From the NCBI GenBank assembly GCA_016179685.1, contig JACPCR010000057.1, positions 1 through 64,000 on the forward strand: a stretch of 64,000 nt of DNA. Reading direction: 5' to 3'. Shown here piece by piece: positions 9,109-18,726 of this stretch. A program made the translations under genes and the position numbers. Source of the stretch: Planctomycetota bacterium. GTDB taxonomy: Bacteria > Planctomycetota > PUPC01 > JACPCR01. Position 1 is the first letter of the stretch, and each line of letters starts with the position of its first letter. The notes beneath the pieces were generated by a model, which saw nothing but the letters and a program-made list of their open reading frames with translations, did not search any database and was not told the DNA's origin.

Positions 9109-10059
9109 GGGCCATCCGAAGAGAAGCGATTGGAATGCGGGCCTGAAGCAGTGCCTGAACATGGCTTCAGGGGGCATTCCAACGCCCGGATACGGCAGGT
9201 CCCACAGGACGCCGCGCGGACCAGGCCAGGCGGCTATCGCAGCACTAGGCACCCCCAATCGGACCCCCTACGTTAACATAAACTCCTGGCGAGTTGCTCG
9301 GCCTCCACTTCCGTCCTCTGAGGCCGGTAACGACTTAAACAGGAGAATGTTAGAGTCTTCGGTTATCACTTCTCCGCGCCCGCTACGCGGGCATCCGGCG
9401 GAGATATTGAAAGGTTTCAGATGTCCGTTGATTCCTGACACCTGACACCTTTTCCAGACTTGTTGGGTTGCGGGCTTCGCCCGCCTTAAGAGAGGCTAGC
9501 CTATGCACTTCTTGAAATCCACCTTCCGCGCGCATGAACGCGAAGGGCCATTTTCCTGACTATTTCCCAGCAACAACAGCGGATGCTTTCCGAGAGCACT
9601 TCAAATAACTCTTTGTTCATGTTGAACTTGCAGGCGCCGACATGCGTCATCAGAGATGAGCGACTGTACTCGACGGGTAAACGTGGGTGTCTCAACGAGG
9701 ATCACAAGTCAACCATACGCCATTGGCGCAGACTCTGCAAGCCCAAATCTCCTTGGCGGCCAAAGCCTACGCCTTCATAGCTCCAAACCGCGTCAGGAAG
9801 ACTTCCGACCGCCGGGACGAGTAGGCATGGCCCAAACACTCCCACAACCTATCACCCGGCAGAGCCTTTTCGACGGCGAGAACGGGCACGACGACGAGAA
9901 GGAGGTCGATCGGGCGCGGGTGGCGGATTCGTGCCCTCAGAGAGCGGGCCGGGGGCTGCGAACGAAAGCTGGCCGCCGGACGCGCTCTATCACTGGACCC
10001 TGGCGGCCTCTATAATGTTGGCATCCTCCACTTCACCCTTTTGCCACCACGAGGATTTC
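9109..10059. other. gene-free stretch with hairpins and a heptamer pair
   Basis: No supported gene. It contains the hairpins GCCCGC-tac-GCGGGC (9378-9392) and GCGGGC-ttc-GCCCGC (9470-9484), and a double TGACACC heptamer (9434-9450). Short open frames at 9501-9695 and 9656-10015 have no recognisable product. Confidence 0.5.
9987..10016 (+). promoter_or_regulatory. possible promoter of Gfo/Idh/MocA gene
   Basis: A perfect TATAAT (10011-10016) lies 44 nt before the start at 10060. The -35 region (CTATCA at 9987-9992, 18-nt spacer) is weak. Confidence 0.35.
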
Positions 10060-11037
10060 ATGCCGAAGAAGAAGGTCCGGCTCGGTTTGATTGGATGCGG
10101 CGGCAACATGCGCGGCGCCCATGTGCCCCGCATCCAGACGGATGGGGCCGCCGAGATCGCCAGCGTGGCCGATCCGGAAGAGTCGCAGGCCAAGGCCCTG
10201 ATGGAGAAGTATGGGCGTGAGGTGCGCTATTATCCGGACTATCGGCGCATGCTCGATCGGGAGAAGCTCGACGCGGTGGTCATCAGCTCGCCGCACTCCA
10301 TGCACTTCGAGCAGGCCCGGCGCGCCCTGGGACGCGGACTCCACGTGCTCGTCGAAAAACCGCTGACCCTTTCATCGCGGCACACGCTGGCTCTGCTCGC
10401 CCTGGCCAGGAAGAAGCGGCGAATCCTGGACGTGAGTTACCAGCGCCATTACTACGCGCCCCATCGCTACGCGCGGGAACTCGTGCAGGCGGGTACGCTT
10501 GGGAAACTGCGAGCCGTGGTGGCCTACGTCACCCAGAACTGGCAGGGCGTCAGCGGTTGGCGGCTCGTCCCCGAGCTCTCCGGCGGCGGGATGTTCATGG
10601 ATACCGGCAGCCACCTGGTCGCCGTGTCCCTCTGGATCACCGGGCTCGAGCCGGCCGAGGTCTCCGCGTTTATGGACAAGACCGGCAAGCCGGTGGACAT
10701 CAACGCGGTGGTGAACATCCGCTTCCGGCAGGATGCCTACGGCTCGTTGAGCTTCGTGGGCAACGCAAGCCGCCACGACGAGCGCCTGGCCATCCATGGA
10801 AGCCAGGGCTGCCTGGTGTTCCATCTCCACCAGTGGGGACTGAAGTCGGTCCTGCTCAATGACGAGCCGCTGGAGATTCCGAAGCGAATCCGTCCGACCA
10901 GTCCCGATGCGGCCTTTTTCGCTCTTATCCGCAATGGCGGCAAGGGGCATGAGCCGCCTCGGTTCGCGCTGGAGGTGGCCCGGCTGACTGAATCGGCCTA
11001 TCGGTCGTGGCGCGAGAAGCGGCCGGTCAGGCTGTGA
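10060..11037 (+). CDS. Gfo/Idh/MocA family oxidoreductase
   Basis: This 325-residue NAD(P)-dependent sugar or inositol dehydrogenase-type protein has an N-terminal Rossmann fold with LGLIGCGGNMRG near residues 6-17. The family motif VEKPLTLS follows about 100 residues in, and the C-terminal alpha/beta substrate domain includes GGGMFMDTGSH. The start at 10060 has a GAGGA ribosome-binding site a few bases upstream; a reading from 9931 would add 43 unsupported residues. The next gene, 111 bp downstream on the same strand, is an MDR dehydrogenase, so the two may act on the same sugar or polyol. The substrate cannot be read from sequence. Confidence 0.9.
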   Translation: MPKKKVRLGLIGCGGNMRGAHVPRIQTDGAAEIASVADPEESQAKALMEKYGREVRYYPDYRRMLDREKLDAVVISSPHSMHFEQARRALGRGLHVLVEKPLTLSSRHTLALLALARKKRRILDVSYQRHYYAPHRYARELVQAGTLGKLRAVVAYVTQNWQGVSGWRLVPELSGGGMFMDTGSHLVAVSLWITGLEPAEVSAFMDKTGKPVDINAVVNIRFRQDAYGSLSFVGNASRHDERLAIHGSQGCLVFHLHQWGLKSVLLNDEPLEIPKRIRPTSPDAAFFALIRNGGKGHEPPRFALEVARLTESAYRSWREKRPVRL

Positions 11038-11093
11038 ACAGAGCCGCAGGTCTAACGATATTCCGGCGCTGAATCTATTTTCGCAGGGTCGGA

Positions 11094-11128
11094 GGCTGCA
11101 GCCTTCAACCTGCAGCCTTCAGCTTGGG
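11094..11128. repeat. heptamer array before MDR dehydrogenase
   Basis: Consecutive heptamers GGCTGCA, GCCTTCA, ACCTGCA, GCCTTCA, GCTTGGG lie just upstream of the start at 11149. Confidence 0.65.
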
Positions 11129-11148
11129 AAAGTTCTTGCGAGGTGCCT

Positions 11149-12150
11149 ATGAAATCTCTGATCCTGAAGGAAATCGGACATGTTGAGCTGGTGGACAGGC
11201 CCGAGCCGACGCCGGGTCCCAACCAGCTCCTGGTCAAGCTGCGCGTCTGCTCCATCGGCGCGGAGCATGTCTATTCCCTGAAGGGCGAATGCTGCTACGT
11301 GCGCCAGTCGCCACGCAATCCCTACTATCGCGGGACGCCGATGACCTTCGGCGGCGAAATGGTTGGCGAAGTGGTGTCCGTCGGCAGCGAAATCAAGAAT
11401 TTCAAGGCCGGGGACCGCATCGCCGGCTGGTCAAGCTTTGAAGAGTATGTCCTTGCCGGCTCCGGAGCCTTGAAGGTGCCGGAGCACGTTTCCGATGAGG
11501 AGGCGGTGTTCGTCTCGTGGGGTGGGACGACGCTTCACGCCGTGCATCGCGCCCGGATTCTCCTGGGCGACCGCGTCGCCGTCCTGGGCCAGGGTCCCCT
11601 CGGGTTGCTCGTCACACAGTGGGCACGGCTCAGCGGAGCGCTGGACCTGATTGGGGTGGACCTGCGGGCGAGCCGGCTACATCTCGCCAGGGATCTGGGC
11701 GCCACCGCCGTCATTCAGCCGGGCAAGGAGGACCTCGACGCCCGCGTCAAGGAACTGACGGACGGAGAAGGCGTGGACGTGGCCATCGAGGCCAGCGGCG
11801 TCCCCTCCGTGCTCGAACAGGCCATCATGGTCGCCCGCAACAAGGGCCGCATCGTCGCCCTCGGCTGGTATCAGAATCCGGTCACCCTCCATCATTGGGT
11901 CGCCGACGTCTATCACAAGGAGGTCGACTTGGTGGCCACCCGCGCGGCGGGCTATGGGGACTCGTTCTTTCCCATGGAGCGGTCCACGAGCGGCCGCAAC
12001 TCGAAAAAAGTGCTCCGCATGATCGCCGAAGGAAAAATCCGAGTCCGTCCCATCGTCTCTCACGTTCTCCCCGTCGGCAGCTTCGAGGAGGCCTTCCGGC
12101 TTGAGTCGGAGAAGCCCGAGGGTGCCCTGAAGGTGCTCCTGCGATGGTGA
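11149..12150 (+). CDS. MDR-family (zinc alcohol dehydrogenase-like) oxidoreductase
   Basis: This 333-residue medium-chain dehydrogenase/reductase has an N-terminal GroES-like domain (GGEMVGEVVSVGSEIKNF, AGDRIAG) and a Rossmann domain with VLGQGPLGLL (about residues 145-154) and an acidic VDL end. The classical catalytic-zinc GHE motif reads GGE, and the structural four-cysteine lobe is not apparent, so zinc catalysis is doubtful. The ATG at 11149 is chosen because an in-frame GTG two codons earlier overlaps the GCGAGG ribosome-binding site. It lies downstream of a Gfo/Idh/MocA protein on the same strand, suggesting joint oxidation of a carbohydrate or secondary alcohol. Confidence 0.85.
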   Translation: MKSLILKEIGHVELVDRPEPTPGPNQLLVKLRVCSIGAEHVYSLKGECCYVRQSPRNPYYRGTPMTFGGEMVGEVVSVGSEIKNFKAGDRIAGWSSFEEYVLAGSGALKVPEHVSDEEAVFVSWGGTTLHAVHRARILLGDRVAVLGQGPLGLLVTQWARLSGALDLIGVDLRASRLHLARDLGATAVIQPGKEDLDARVKELTDGEGVDVAIEASGVPSVLEQAIMVARNKGRIVALGWYQNPVTLHHWVADVYHKEVDLVATRAAGYGDSFFPMERSTSGRNSKKVLRMIAEGKIRVRPIVSHVLPVGSFEEAFRLESEKPEGALKVLLRW

Positions 12151-12450
12151 GCGCGATGCGTGGGACCCTCAAAGGTCCCCGGTAAGAACTTGGTGAACCT
12201 TCCCTGCTCACTCTCTCAGAAGAGCCCCGAAGTGGACGAAATGAAATAGCCAGGGCGGGCGGAGCGCCGCCCTGGGATGACAGATGGATGCCTCCATAAA
12301 GCCCTGTAAGGGCGACAGAGGGCTGTTCGCCAAGCAGTTACGGTCTCCGTTCCACTCTGCACGCACCACGCTCCACACTCCACGCCGGCCTTGATGCGTG
12401 ATGCGTCGGACCTTCAAAGGTCGCTGTTCCAACTCTGCATGCTGCACGCT
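12151..12450. repeat. intergenic heptamer arrays and a dispersed palindromic repeat
   Basis: Five heptamers (CCACTCT, GCACGCA, CCACGCT, CCACACT, CCACGCC) occupy 12352-12386 and TGATGCG is doubled at 12392-12405. A further run from 12431 (AACTCTG, CATGCTG, CACGCTT, CACCTGC) continues into the 3' end of the next gene. At 12183-12219 lies a copy of a roughly 38-bp repeat (core GTGAACCTTCCCTGCTCAC) whose other copy is inverted at 55106-55144. Confidence 0.7.
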
Positions 12451-14445
12451 TCACCTGCCGCGCTCGACGCTCCTCGTCTCCACAATCCGGCGCACCAGGC
12501 AGACGCGAAGGACATGCGAAGGCGTGATGCTGAGCTCACCGTGCAACCGCGGGCACTCCGTGAAGCCAACGAGTACGGATCGGCCCGAGGCCACAACGTC
12601 CAGAACGTCCACGTCCGGCACGTGTCGTGGCTCTCCCAGGCATAGCCCGAGCAGCACGTCCTCGATCTCCCGTTCGGAATGATCCTCCCCGGACCGATAG
12701 GGGCGCAGCCCCTTGAGAAAAGTCTCCGCCGGCAACACCTTTTTCCCCGCCGGCGCCGGAGATATCGTCTCGAGGTCCGCTTCGCCAAGCTCGCAAATCC
12801 CGTTCGAGGTGATCCAATGAGTCCTGCGGAGCTTGGGCAATAACCCCTCGGGCAGGGGTGAGACCCCGGCGAGTCGGGGCGGCACGTGCCAGAATCTCGA
12901 AGCCAGGACGTGGCCGTTCCACTGTTGGACCCGAATCTCTGCAAGGGTTTCCTCCGGCAGATACCGGCCAATCCATTCTCGTGGCTGTTCTCCGAAAATC
13001 CCACGCGTCCATCCGAGACCCCAATCCAAGGAATCCATGGGACCGACGAGCACCTCGGGCCCGAATCGAAGCTGGACGCGTCCGCTCCGGGGCACGAAAA
13101 AGCTGGTATAAAGAATCCCGCGGGCTGCCCCTTTCTCGCTCAAGCTGACCAGGCCCACCTCCCTCAGCCAGACCTCATCGCCTTTCTTCCAGGACACGAT
13201 CACCCCGGCCAGGGCCACAAAGAAGAACACGGAGGCCAGAAAGACGGCGGCACAGAAGGCGAAGGACTTTCCATGCCGGATGAGCCAGGCCTGGAACGGT
13301 CCCAGGACAGCCAGGTAAGCTGCTAAATAAATAATGATCCAGCCCATGCTGAGGGGCAGAGCCACCTCGCCCGGAATCAGCAGGGAGCCGAAGTGGTCCG
13401 GTAGAGATGAACGGGAGGCAGGCCTCGAATGTTCCGGCTCACCCGGGCGTGTGGCCTCCGCGCGGTGGAGTCCCACCAGACGGAAAATCGGCTTCCAGGA
13501 CCACCCGGTTTCCTCGGGCGTTCCGCCGAGTTGGCCCGGGTGCAGGGCACAAATCCCTATCCGGCCCCACCCCAGCGGGGCCACCGCCGACAGGGTCACC
13601 CCTTCGTTCTGCCAGAGGGCGCTGCCCTCCGGCGCCCGGATGCGGGCTATCCGGAGCGTTTCTCCTGATTCCACCGGAGAGAAGCCGCCCCGGAGAGCCG
13701 TGAATCCGCCAAACGTCATGCTGCCCGAGACAGTGAGATGGGCCGCATCCAGCAAGTCTCGGATCGGACCCTCCGCCACGAATCCTTCCCGGCCCAGGAA
13801 AACCATGAGACAGCCGCCCGTCTCGACCCAGGCACGAAGCGCCGCCGCCTGCCCGAAAGAGACATCCACCGACCTGTCCACGTTGCTCAGGAACATCACC
13901 TGGACGGCATCGTAGCCAGCCGGGTCCGCCGGAAGGTCCTTCCAATCCGATCGCACGTAGACGCGTTCGGCGAGACCTGCTATCGGGGACGCGGAATCGC
14001 CCTCTAGAGCCAAGTCGACTCGCGTCGGCGTTCCCACCTCGACCAAGCCGACAAAGCCCCACCATCGGGCCCGCTGAAGGGTGGCGACTCGAGGCGGGCC
14101 CGCCGGCTGTCCTCCGACCTCGAGGGAGACCTCGCACTCCGGGGATTCGGGCATGAAATAAACGAAATGCCGCTGTTCGCTACCCCGCGGGACTTCTATG
14201 GGATGGCGGTATACCAGACGCGTGGAATTCCGCACCACAATCTCCGCCTGGCATGCCTCCTCGGACGATTCGACCTGCACCACCAAATAACACCACTTCC
14301 CACGTTCCCTCAAACCGCCCAGGCCGGGCGCGACGGACCACTCCAGGCCAGCGGACGAAGCCGGTATGACCCAGGCCAGCAGCCCTACGAGCACACGCGT
14401 TCGGAAGTGAAGAGCGGAAGTTCTCGGACAAGGGACAAGGGACAA
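12451..14445 (-). CDS. membrane protein with amidotransferase-like domain (paralogue of 3515-5623)
   Basis: This protein of up to 664 residues begins at a TTG inside a GACAAGG heptamer array; an internal GTG nearer the hydrophobic stretch (RVLVGLLAWVIPASSA, about residues 17-32) is an alternative start. After the signal-like segment come a beta-rich region, YDAVQVMFLSNVD (about 178-190) with ETGGCLMVFLG (208-218), two adjacent membrane helices (about 367-389 and 395-418) and a C-terminal domain. This order matches the exporter-associated protein at 3515-5623, so I regard them as diverged paralogues. The C-terminal codons also lie in heptamer sequence. No ABC genes adjoin it, and its function is unknown. 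Confidence 0.72.
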   Translation of the reverse strand: MSLVPCPRTSALHFRTRVLVGLLAWVIPASSAGLEWSVAPGLGGLRERGKWCYLVVQVESSEEACQAEIVVRNSTRLVYRHPIEVPRGSEQRHFVYFMPESPECEVSLEVGGQPAGPPRVATLQRARWWGFVGLVEVGTPTRVDLALEGDSASPIAGLAERVYVRSDWKDLPADPAGYDAVQVMFLSNVDRSVDVSFGQAAALRAWVETGGCLMVFLGREGFVAEGPIRDLLDAAHLTVSGSMTFGGFTALRGGFSPVESGETLRIARIRAPEGSALWQNEGVTLSAVAPLGWGRIGICALHPGQLGGTPEETGWSWKPIFRLVGLHRAEATRPGEPEHSRPASRSSLPDHFGSLLIPGEVALPLSMGWIIIYLAAYLAVLGPFQAWLIRHGKSFAFCAAVFLASVFFFVALAGVIVSWKKGDEVWLREVGLVSLSEKGAARGILYTSFFVPRSGRVQLRFGPEVLVGPMDSLDWGLGWTRGIFGEQPREWIGRYLPEETLAEIRVQQWNGHVLASRFWHVPPRLAGVSPLPEGLLPKLRRTHWITSNGICELGEADLETISPAPAGKKVLPAETFLKGLRPYRSGEDHSEREIEDVLLGLCLGEPRHVPDVDVLDVVASGRSVLVGFTECPRLHGELSITPSHVLRVCLVRRIVETRSVERGR

Positions 14446-14490
14446 GGGACTCCGATGCCCGAAGCGGGAAGCAAGGAAGCGAGAAGCGGG
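14426..14490. repeat. heptamer arrays at the start of the 664-residue protein gene
   Basis: GGACAAG three times plus GGACTCC (14426-14453) contains the presumed TTG start. A second run of GAAGCGG/GAAGCAA/GGAAGCG/AGAAGCG follows from 14461. Confidence 0.75.
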
Positions 14491-15033
14491 CAGAGAAAGA
14501 CAGGGGACAGACTTCAGGCAACCGGTAGTCTACAGGCTGTCCGTTGATGGATCGACGTGCCACGTATGACGCCCGAGCGGCCCCGCGGGGAGAGTTCGGA
14601 GATACTTTCCCAAGAAACAAACGGATAAGAGCCCTCTACGTATAGACTTGCATTTTGTCCCTTTTCCCTGGTTATGGGCTTGGAATGACCCAGGTGGAGA
14701 CTGTTCAATAGCCACCAAGGCGCAGAGACTCTCATTATGGTGAGGATGCAAACTTAAGGTGAACCACGGAGGGATTCTGAGGAATACCTTTGCTGGCTTT
14801 CTCCGTGCTCTCCGTGGTTCAATCCGATCTTGTTTCTCTATGTCACAACGAAGCGAATTCGCAAGCTTCGTAAATCACACTCCTAACGCGGCCCAAGGGC
14901 CGCAACCCGACAAGGCGCGGAAAGGTGACACCGCTGGGCTCTGAACCGCATGCTTGCCAAACGGGTCACCTCGGGTTCCAATTCCGCGGCTTCCGACTCA
15001 CCTCTGACCCGTTCCGTTACGGAGGAGAATCCC
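14491..15033. other. gene-free stretch with a long inverted repeat
   Basis: No supported gene. The notable structure is the inverted repeat GAACCACGGAG (14761-14771) / CTCCGTGGTTC (14810-14820), whose right arm is preceded by another CTCCGTG, and the hairpin GCGGCCCAAGGGCCGC near 14888-14903. Confidence 0.5.
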
Positions 15034-16011
15034 ATGGTTCGCGTCGGACTTGTCGGCGGCGGAAGTATCGGCCATTCGCATGCCAGCTCGGTCCGGCAGA
15101 TCGAGGGCGCACAGCTCGTCGCCCTGGCCGATATCGCTGAGCCGGTCCGCCAGAAATTCGCCCAGGAATTCGGCATCCTGACGTATCCCGATTACCCGAG
15201 CTTGCTCGCCCAGGCTGAGATCGATGCCGTCATCATCGGCCTGCCCGATCGCCTCCACTGTCCCGTGACGGTGGCGGCCCTGGCCGCAGGCAAGCATGTC
15301 CTCGTGGAAAAACCCATGGCCGCATCCGTCGCCGAGTGCCGGACCATGGTCCTCGCCGCCGCACGCGCCAACCGAAAGCTCATGGTCGGCCAGGCCCATC
15401 ATTTCCTTCCCACCATCCGCAAGGCCCGGGAAATCATCCAGTCGGGCACTCTCGGACAGCCCGTCTTCCTTCGCGATGCCCTCATCTACCAGCATTGGGC
15501 GCCCAAGCGCCAGGCCTGGTTCTTCAACCCCGCCCTCGCGGGCGGCGGCGCGGTCATCGCTACTGGCGTCCATCAGATCGACCGCATGCGCTGGATTCTC
15601 GGCAGCCGTGAACGCACCGTCAGCGCCAGCTGGTCTCATCGGTCCGACGTGCCGGACCTCGAGGCCATCGGAGGCTGGTTCGTCCGCTACGAGAACGGTT
15701 GTGCTGGGCAGTTCCTCTCGGGCTCGCATACGGCTTACACGGGGCCCCATGAATACGAAATTCTCTGCACCCGGGGTATCCTTCGAGGGACCTCCTGGGG
15801 CAAGCTCGAAGCCATTGACGAGGCGGGTGTGGCGCAGGAACTGGACCTCGGCGAGCGCAAGTCCCACATTCTCGAGGAGGACCGCGCCTTCATCCAGGCC
15901 ATTGCCCGGGACGAGCCCGTGCCCGTTGACGGCCAGTGGGGCCTCGAAGTCCTGCGCGTCATCGAAGCCGTCTATGAATCTGCTCGGTCCGGAAAAGAAG
16001 TTCACGTCTGA
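15034..16011 (+). CDS. Gfo/Idh/MocA family oxidoreductase
   Basis: This 325-residue NAD(P)-dependent dehydrogenase-type protein starts with the Rossmann motif VRVGLVGGGSIGHSHA (residues 2-17) and carries VEKPMA about 90 residues in. GGGAVIATGVHQIDRMRW supplies the substrate-domain histidine. The ATG at 15034 is preceded by a strong GGAGGAG (15021-15027); an earlier in-frame ATG at 14950 lacks one. A CehA-like gene follows 153 bp downstream on the same strand. The two Gfo/Idh/MocA proteins in this window are only distantly alike, so their substrates probably differ. Confidence 0.9.
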   Translation: MVRVGLVGGGSIGHSHASSVRQIEGAQLVALADIAEPVRQKFAQEFGILTYPDYPSLLAQAEIDAVIIGLPDRLHCPVTVAALAAGKHVLVEKPMAASVAECRTMVLAAARANRKLMVGQAHHFLPTIRKAREIIQSGTLGQPVFLRDALIYQHWAPKRQAWFFNPALAGGGAVIATGVHQIDRMRWILGSRERTVSASWSHRSDVPDLEAIGGWFVRYENGCAGQFLSGSHTAYTGPHEYEILCTRGILRGTSWGKLEAIDEAGVAQELDLGERKSHILEEDRAFIQAIARDEPVPVDGQWGLEVLRVIEAVYESARSGKEVHV

Positions 16012-16164
16012 TGCTCCTGCCTGCGGCCATTTCCGGCCCATCAGCGGGCTCGCGAGCTGGGCACAAAGCCCAGGACTGCGAAAACGAGAAGTCTCCCCTT
16101 CTATTCCAAGAATTCGTCCGCTATAAAAGACAGCATCAGCTCATTTTTTCTGGAGGACGCGACG

Positions 16165-18681
16165 ATGAAGGATTATCAGGCCTTGAATATCGCGCGGCTG
16201 TGCAATGCTCCGGTCACGATTCTCGGGCCCCAGGCGAAGCCGGCGGTGGGCCTGCAGAAGCTTCGCGGCCTCCCGTTCCAGATCGGGCCCCGGAACGGGC
16301 GCGGTCGCAAGGTCTTTTTGGGTCTGGGGAACGGCGAAGGCTGTTCGCCACAGAGCGTCGTCATTCCCATCCGGAGCAGGGCCAAGAAGGTGCTCTTCGC
16401 GCACCGGCTACTCGACTCGAAGCTCCAGCAGAACGGTCCGTTGGGCGCGGTCGCCGCGCATTATGTCTTCCACCTGGCGGGCGGCGAGGCCGTTTCCGTG
16501 ACCATCCGCGAGCGCTTCGAGATTTCCGTCGTGCCCGTGGCCTGGGGCCAGCTTCCGTTCCTCGCCGCGCCGGACAGAGCGGATGGGCTGCCGGCGCGCT
16601 ACGAGGGTCCCTGGGGCAGCACGGGATCGAGGCAGACGGAGGCCGGCCAGGCCTGGCCGCGGGACTACGTGCTGTATGTCTGGAGCAACCCGCGTCCTGG
16701 CGCGCGGATCGAATCGGTCGAGATCGTGCCGGCGGGGCCTCGTTTCATCGTTGCCGCCGTCTCCCTGGGCTACCTCGACGAGCATCCCTTTAACCGCGAG
16801 GGCAAGAAGGAGGTCAAGATCGCCCTCCCGAGAAAAGAGGACTCGGAAAAGCCTTTCAAAGTCGAGGTCGAGGTCGATCGCGGCGTAGCGACGTTTCCTT
16901 ATCCCTTGCCCGAGAAGCCGGCTCGGGAGTTTCTCAAGGACGATTACCGTGGCTGGGGAGAGGCCAGGAACAACAAGAGCGGCTCGAGTTACGTGGAGAT
17001 CGCCGCGGTCCCCAGCGCCACGATCACCGTCAAGAACGAGGGCGAGGTGCTCGGCAAGGCCAACTGGGGCCAACTCCAGGAGAAGGGCAGGGTGAAGGTC
17101 AGTCCGCGCCTCCAGCTCGAGGTCCTCAGCGGAGGCTCCAACTGGGTCCACACCCGAGTGGTGGATGAGGACACGGGGACGCCCATCCCTTGCCGCATCC
17201 ATTTCCGATCGCCCCTGGGCATACCCTATGCCCCGCACGGGCATCATCCGCACGTCTTTTCGGACCAGGGGACCTGGCACATCGACATTGGAGGCGACGT
17301 GCGCCTGGGCCAGATTTCTTATGCCTACATCGACGGGACGTGTCAGGGCTGGCTGCCGCAGGGCGAGGTGATCGTGGACTGCGCCCGCGGCTACGAATAC
17401 CTGCCGGTCCGCAAAAAGATTCTGGTCCGGAAGGGCCAACGGGAGCTGGAAATCCGCATGAAGCGCTGGGTGAACATGAACCAGCAGCGGTACTTCAGCG
17501 GCGATACGCACGTTCACTTCATGAGCACGGTGGGCGCCCATCGGGAGAGCCAGGGCGAGGACCTCAACGTCGTCAACCTGCTCCAGTCGCAGTGGGGACA
17601 CCTGTTCACGAACACGGAGGAGTTCACGGGTCGGCCCAGCGTGATGCAGAACGGGCAGAACATCGTGTATGCCTGCTCGGAAAACCGCCAGCACATCCTG
17701 GGACATCTGACGCTCCTGGGCATCAAGAAGCAGGTCATGCCTTGGTGCTCGGACGGCCCGAGCGAGGCGGAGATGGGCGGCCATCTCGAGACCACGCTTT
17801 CCCACTGGGCGGACGCGTGCCATGCCCAGGGCGGCACGGTCGTTCTTCCGCACATTCCAACGCCCAACTGCGAGCCGGCAACGCTCGTCGCGACGGGCCG
17901 CCTGGACGCGGTCGAGTTTCTCGTGCATTCGCTCTACAACCACGGCGAGTACTACCGCTACCTGAACTGCGGCTACCGCCTGCCGATCTGCGGCGGGACG
18001 GACAAGATGACGAGCGACGTTCCGGTGGGCGTCAGCCGCACGTACGTGTACATTCCGCCGGACGAGGAGTTCAACTACGACACCTGGTGCCGGGGGCTGC
18101 GCAGCGGGAACACGTTCCAGTCGAGCGGCCCCATGTTGTGGTTCAAGGTGAACGGCGAGACGATGGGTAGCACCCTTCGGCTGCCGGGTAACGGGGGCAA
18201 CCTGGAAGTCGAGGCAAGGGCCGAGAGCATCCTGCCCATCCATACACTGCAGATTGTGCAGCAGGGGAAAGTGGTGGCCTCGACGGACCGGAAGGCCGGG
18301 GCACGCTCGCTAGGTTTGAAGGCAAAGTTGAAGGTGGAGAAGAACACGTGGCTGGCCGCGCGGTGCGGCGGGCCCGGCTACACCGCGGTGCAGCATTTCG
18401 ACGGCTGGCGGCGCGGCATCTTCGCCCATACCAGTCCCGTGTATGTGGCCGTGGGCGGAGAGTACGACCTGTTCGACCTGGAATCTGCGGCGTACATGAT
18501 GACGCTGATCGAGGGCGGGCTCACCTATGTCCGGCATTCGGGCCGGCGGCCAGCCTCTGAGACCGTGACTCACCATCACGGCGAGAGCGACCACCTGGCC
18601 TTTCTGGAGCGGCCGTTCCGCGAGGCGGAGGCGGCGATCCGAGCGCGGATGGAAAAGCTGGGCATCACGAGCTGGGGCTAG
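16165..18681 (+). CDS. CehA/McbA-type metallohydrolase (PHP-like) with N-terminal beta domains
   Basis: This 838-residue protein has an N-terminal half made of beta-sandwich regions and a C-terminal half resembling the CehA/McbA branch of PHP-fold metallohydrolases. Metal-ligand candidates are the HxH in FSGDTHVHFMST (about residue 450), further histidines in VVLPHIPTPN and FLVHSLYNHGEYY, and GGTDKMTSDVPVG towards the end of the barrel. Known relatives hydrolyse aryl esters such as carbaryl, but most are uncharacterised, so the reaction stays open. There is no signal peptide. The start has CTGGAGGA upstream (16150-16157). Confidence 0.78.
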   Translation: MKDYQALNIARLCNAPVTILGPQAKPAVGLQKLRGLPFQIGPRNGRGRKVFLGLGNGEGCSPQSVVIPIRSRAKKVLFAHRLLDSKLQQNGPLGAVAAHYVFHLAGGEAVSVTIRERFEISVVPVAWGQLPFLAAPDRADGLPARYEGPWGSTGSRQTEAGQAWPRDYVLYVWSNPRPGARIESVEIVPAGPRFIVAAVSLGYLDEHPFNREGKKEVKIALPRKEDSEKPFKVEVEVDRGVATFPYPLPEKPAREFLKDDYRGWGEARNNKSGSSYVEIAAVPSATITVKNEGEVLGKANWGQLQEKGRVKVSPRLQLEVLSGGSNWVHTRVVDEDTGTPIPCRIHFRSPLGIPYAPHGHHPHVFSDQGTWHIDIGGDVRLGQISYAYIDGTCQGWLPQGEVIVDCARGYEYLPVRKKILVRKGQRELEIRMKRWVNMNQQRYFSGDTHVHFMSTVGAHRESQGEDLNVVNLLQSQWGHLFTNTEEFTGRPSVMQNGQNIVYACSENRQHILGHLTLLGIKKQVMPWCSDGPSEAEMGGHLETTLSHWADACHAQGGTVVLPHIPTPNCEPATLVATGRLDAVEFLVHSLYNHGEYYRYLNCGYRLPICGGTDKMTSDVPVGVSRTYVYIPPDEEFNYDTWCRGLRSGNTFQSSGPMLWFKVNGETMGSTLRLPGNGGNLEVEARAESILPIHTLQIVQQGKVVASTDRKAGARSLGLKAKLKVEKNTWLAARCGGPGYTAVQHFDGWRRGIFAHTSPVYVAVGGEYDLFDLESAAYMMTLIEGGLTYVRHSGRRPASETVTHHHGESDHLAFLERPFREAEAAIRARMEKLGITSWG

Positions 18682-18726
18682 TGCACGTGCGCGCAAACGC
18701 GGAAAGCCATATCGCCCGATTCATCC

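Noticed and set aside
9501..9695. 64-residue minus-strand frame (a helical-looking sequence)
   Set aside because: Short, no ribosome-binding site, no recognisable family, in a repeat-rich gap.
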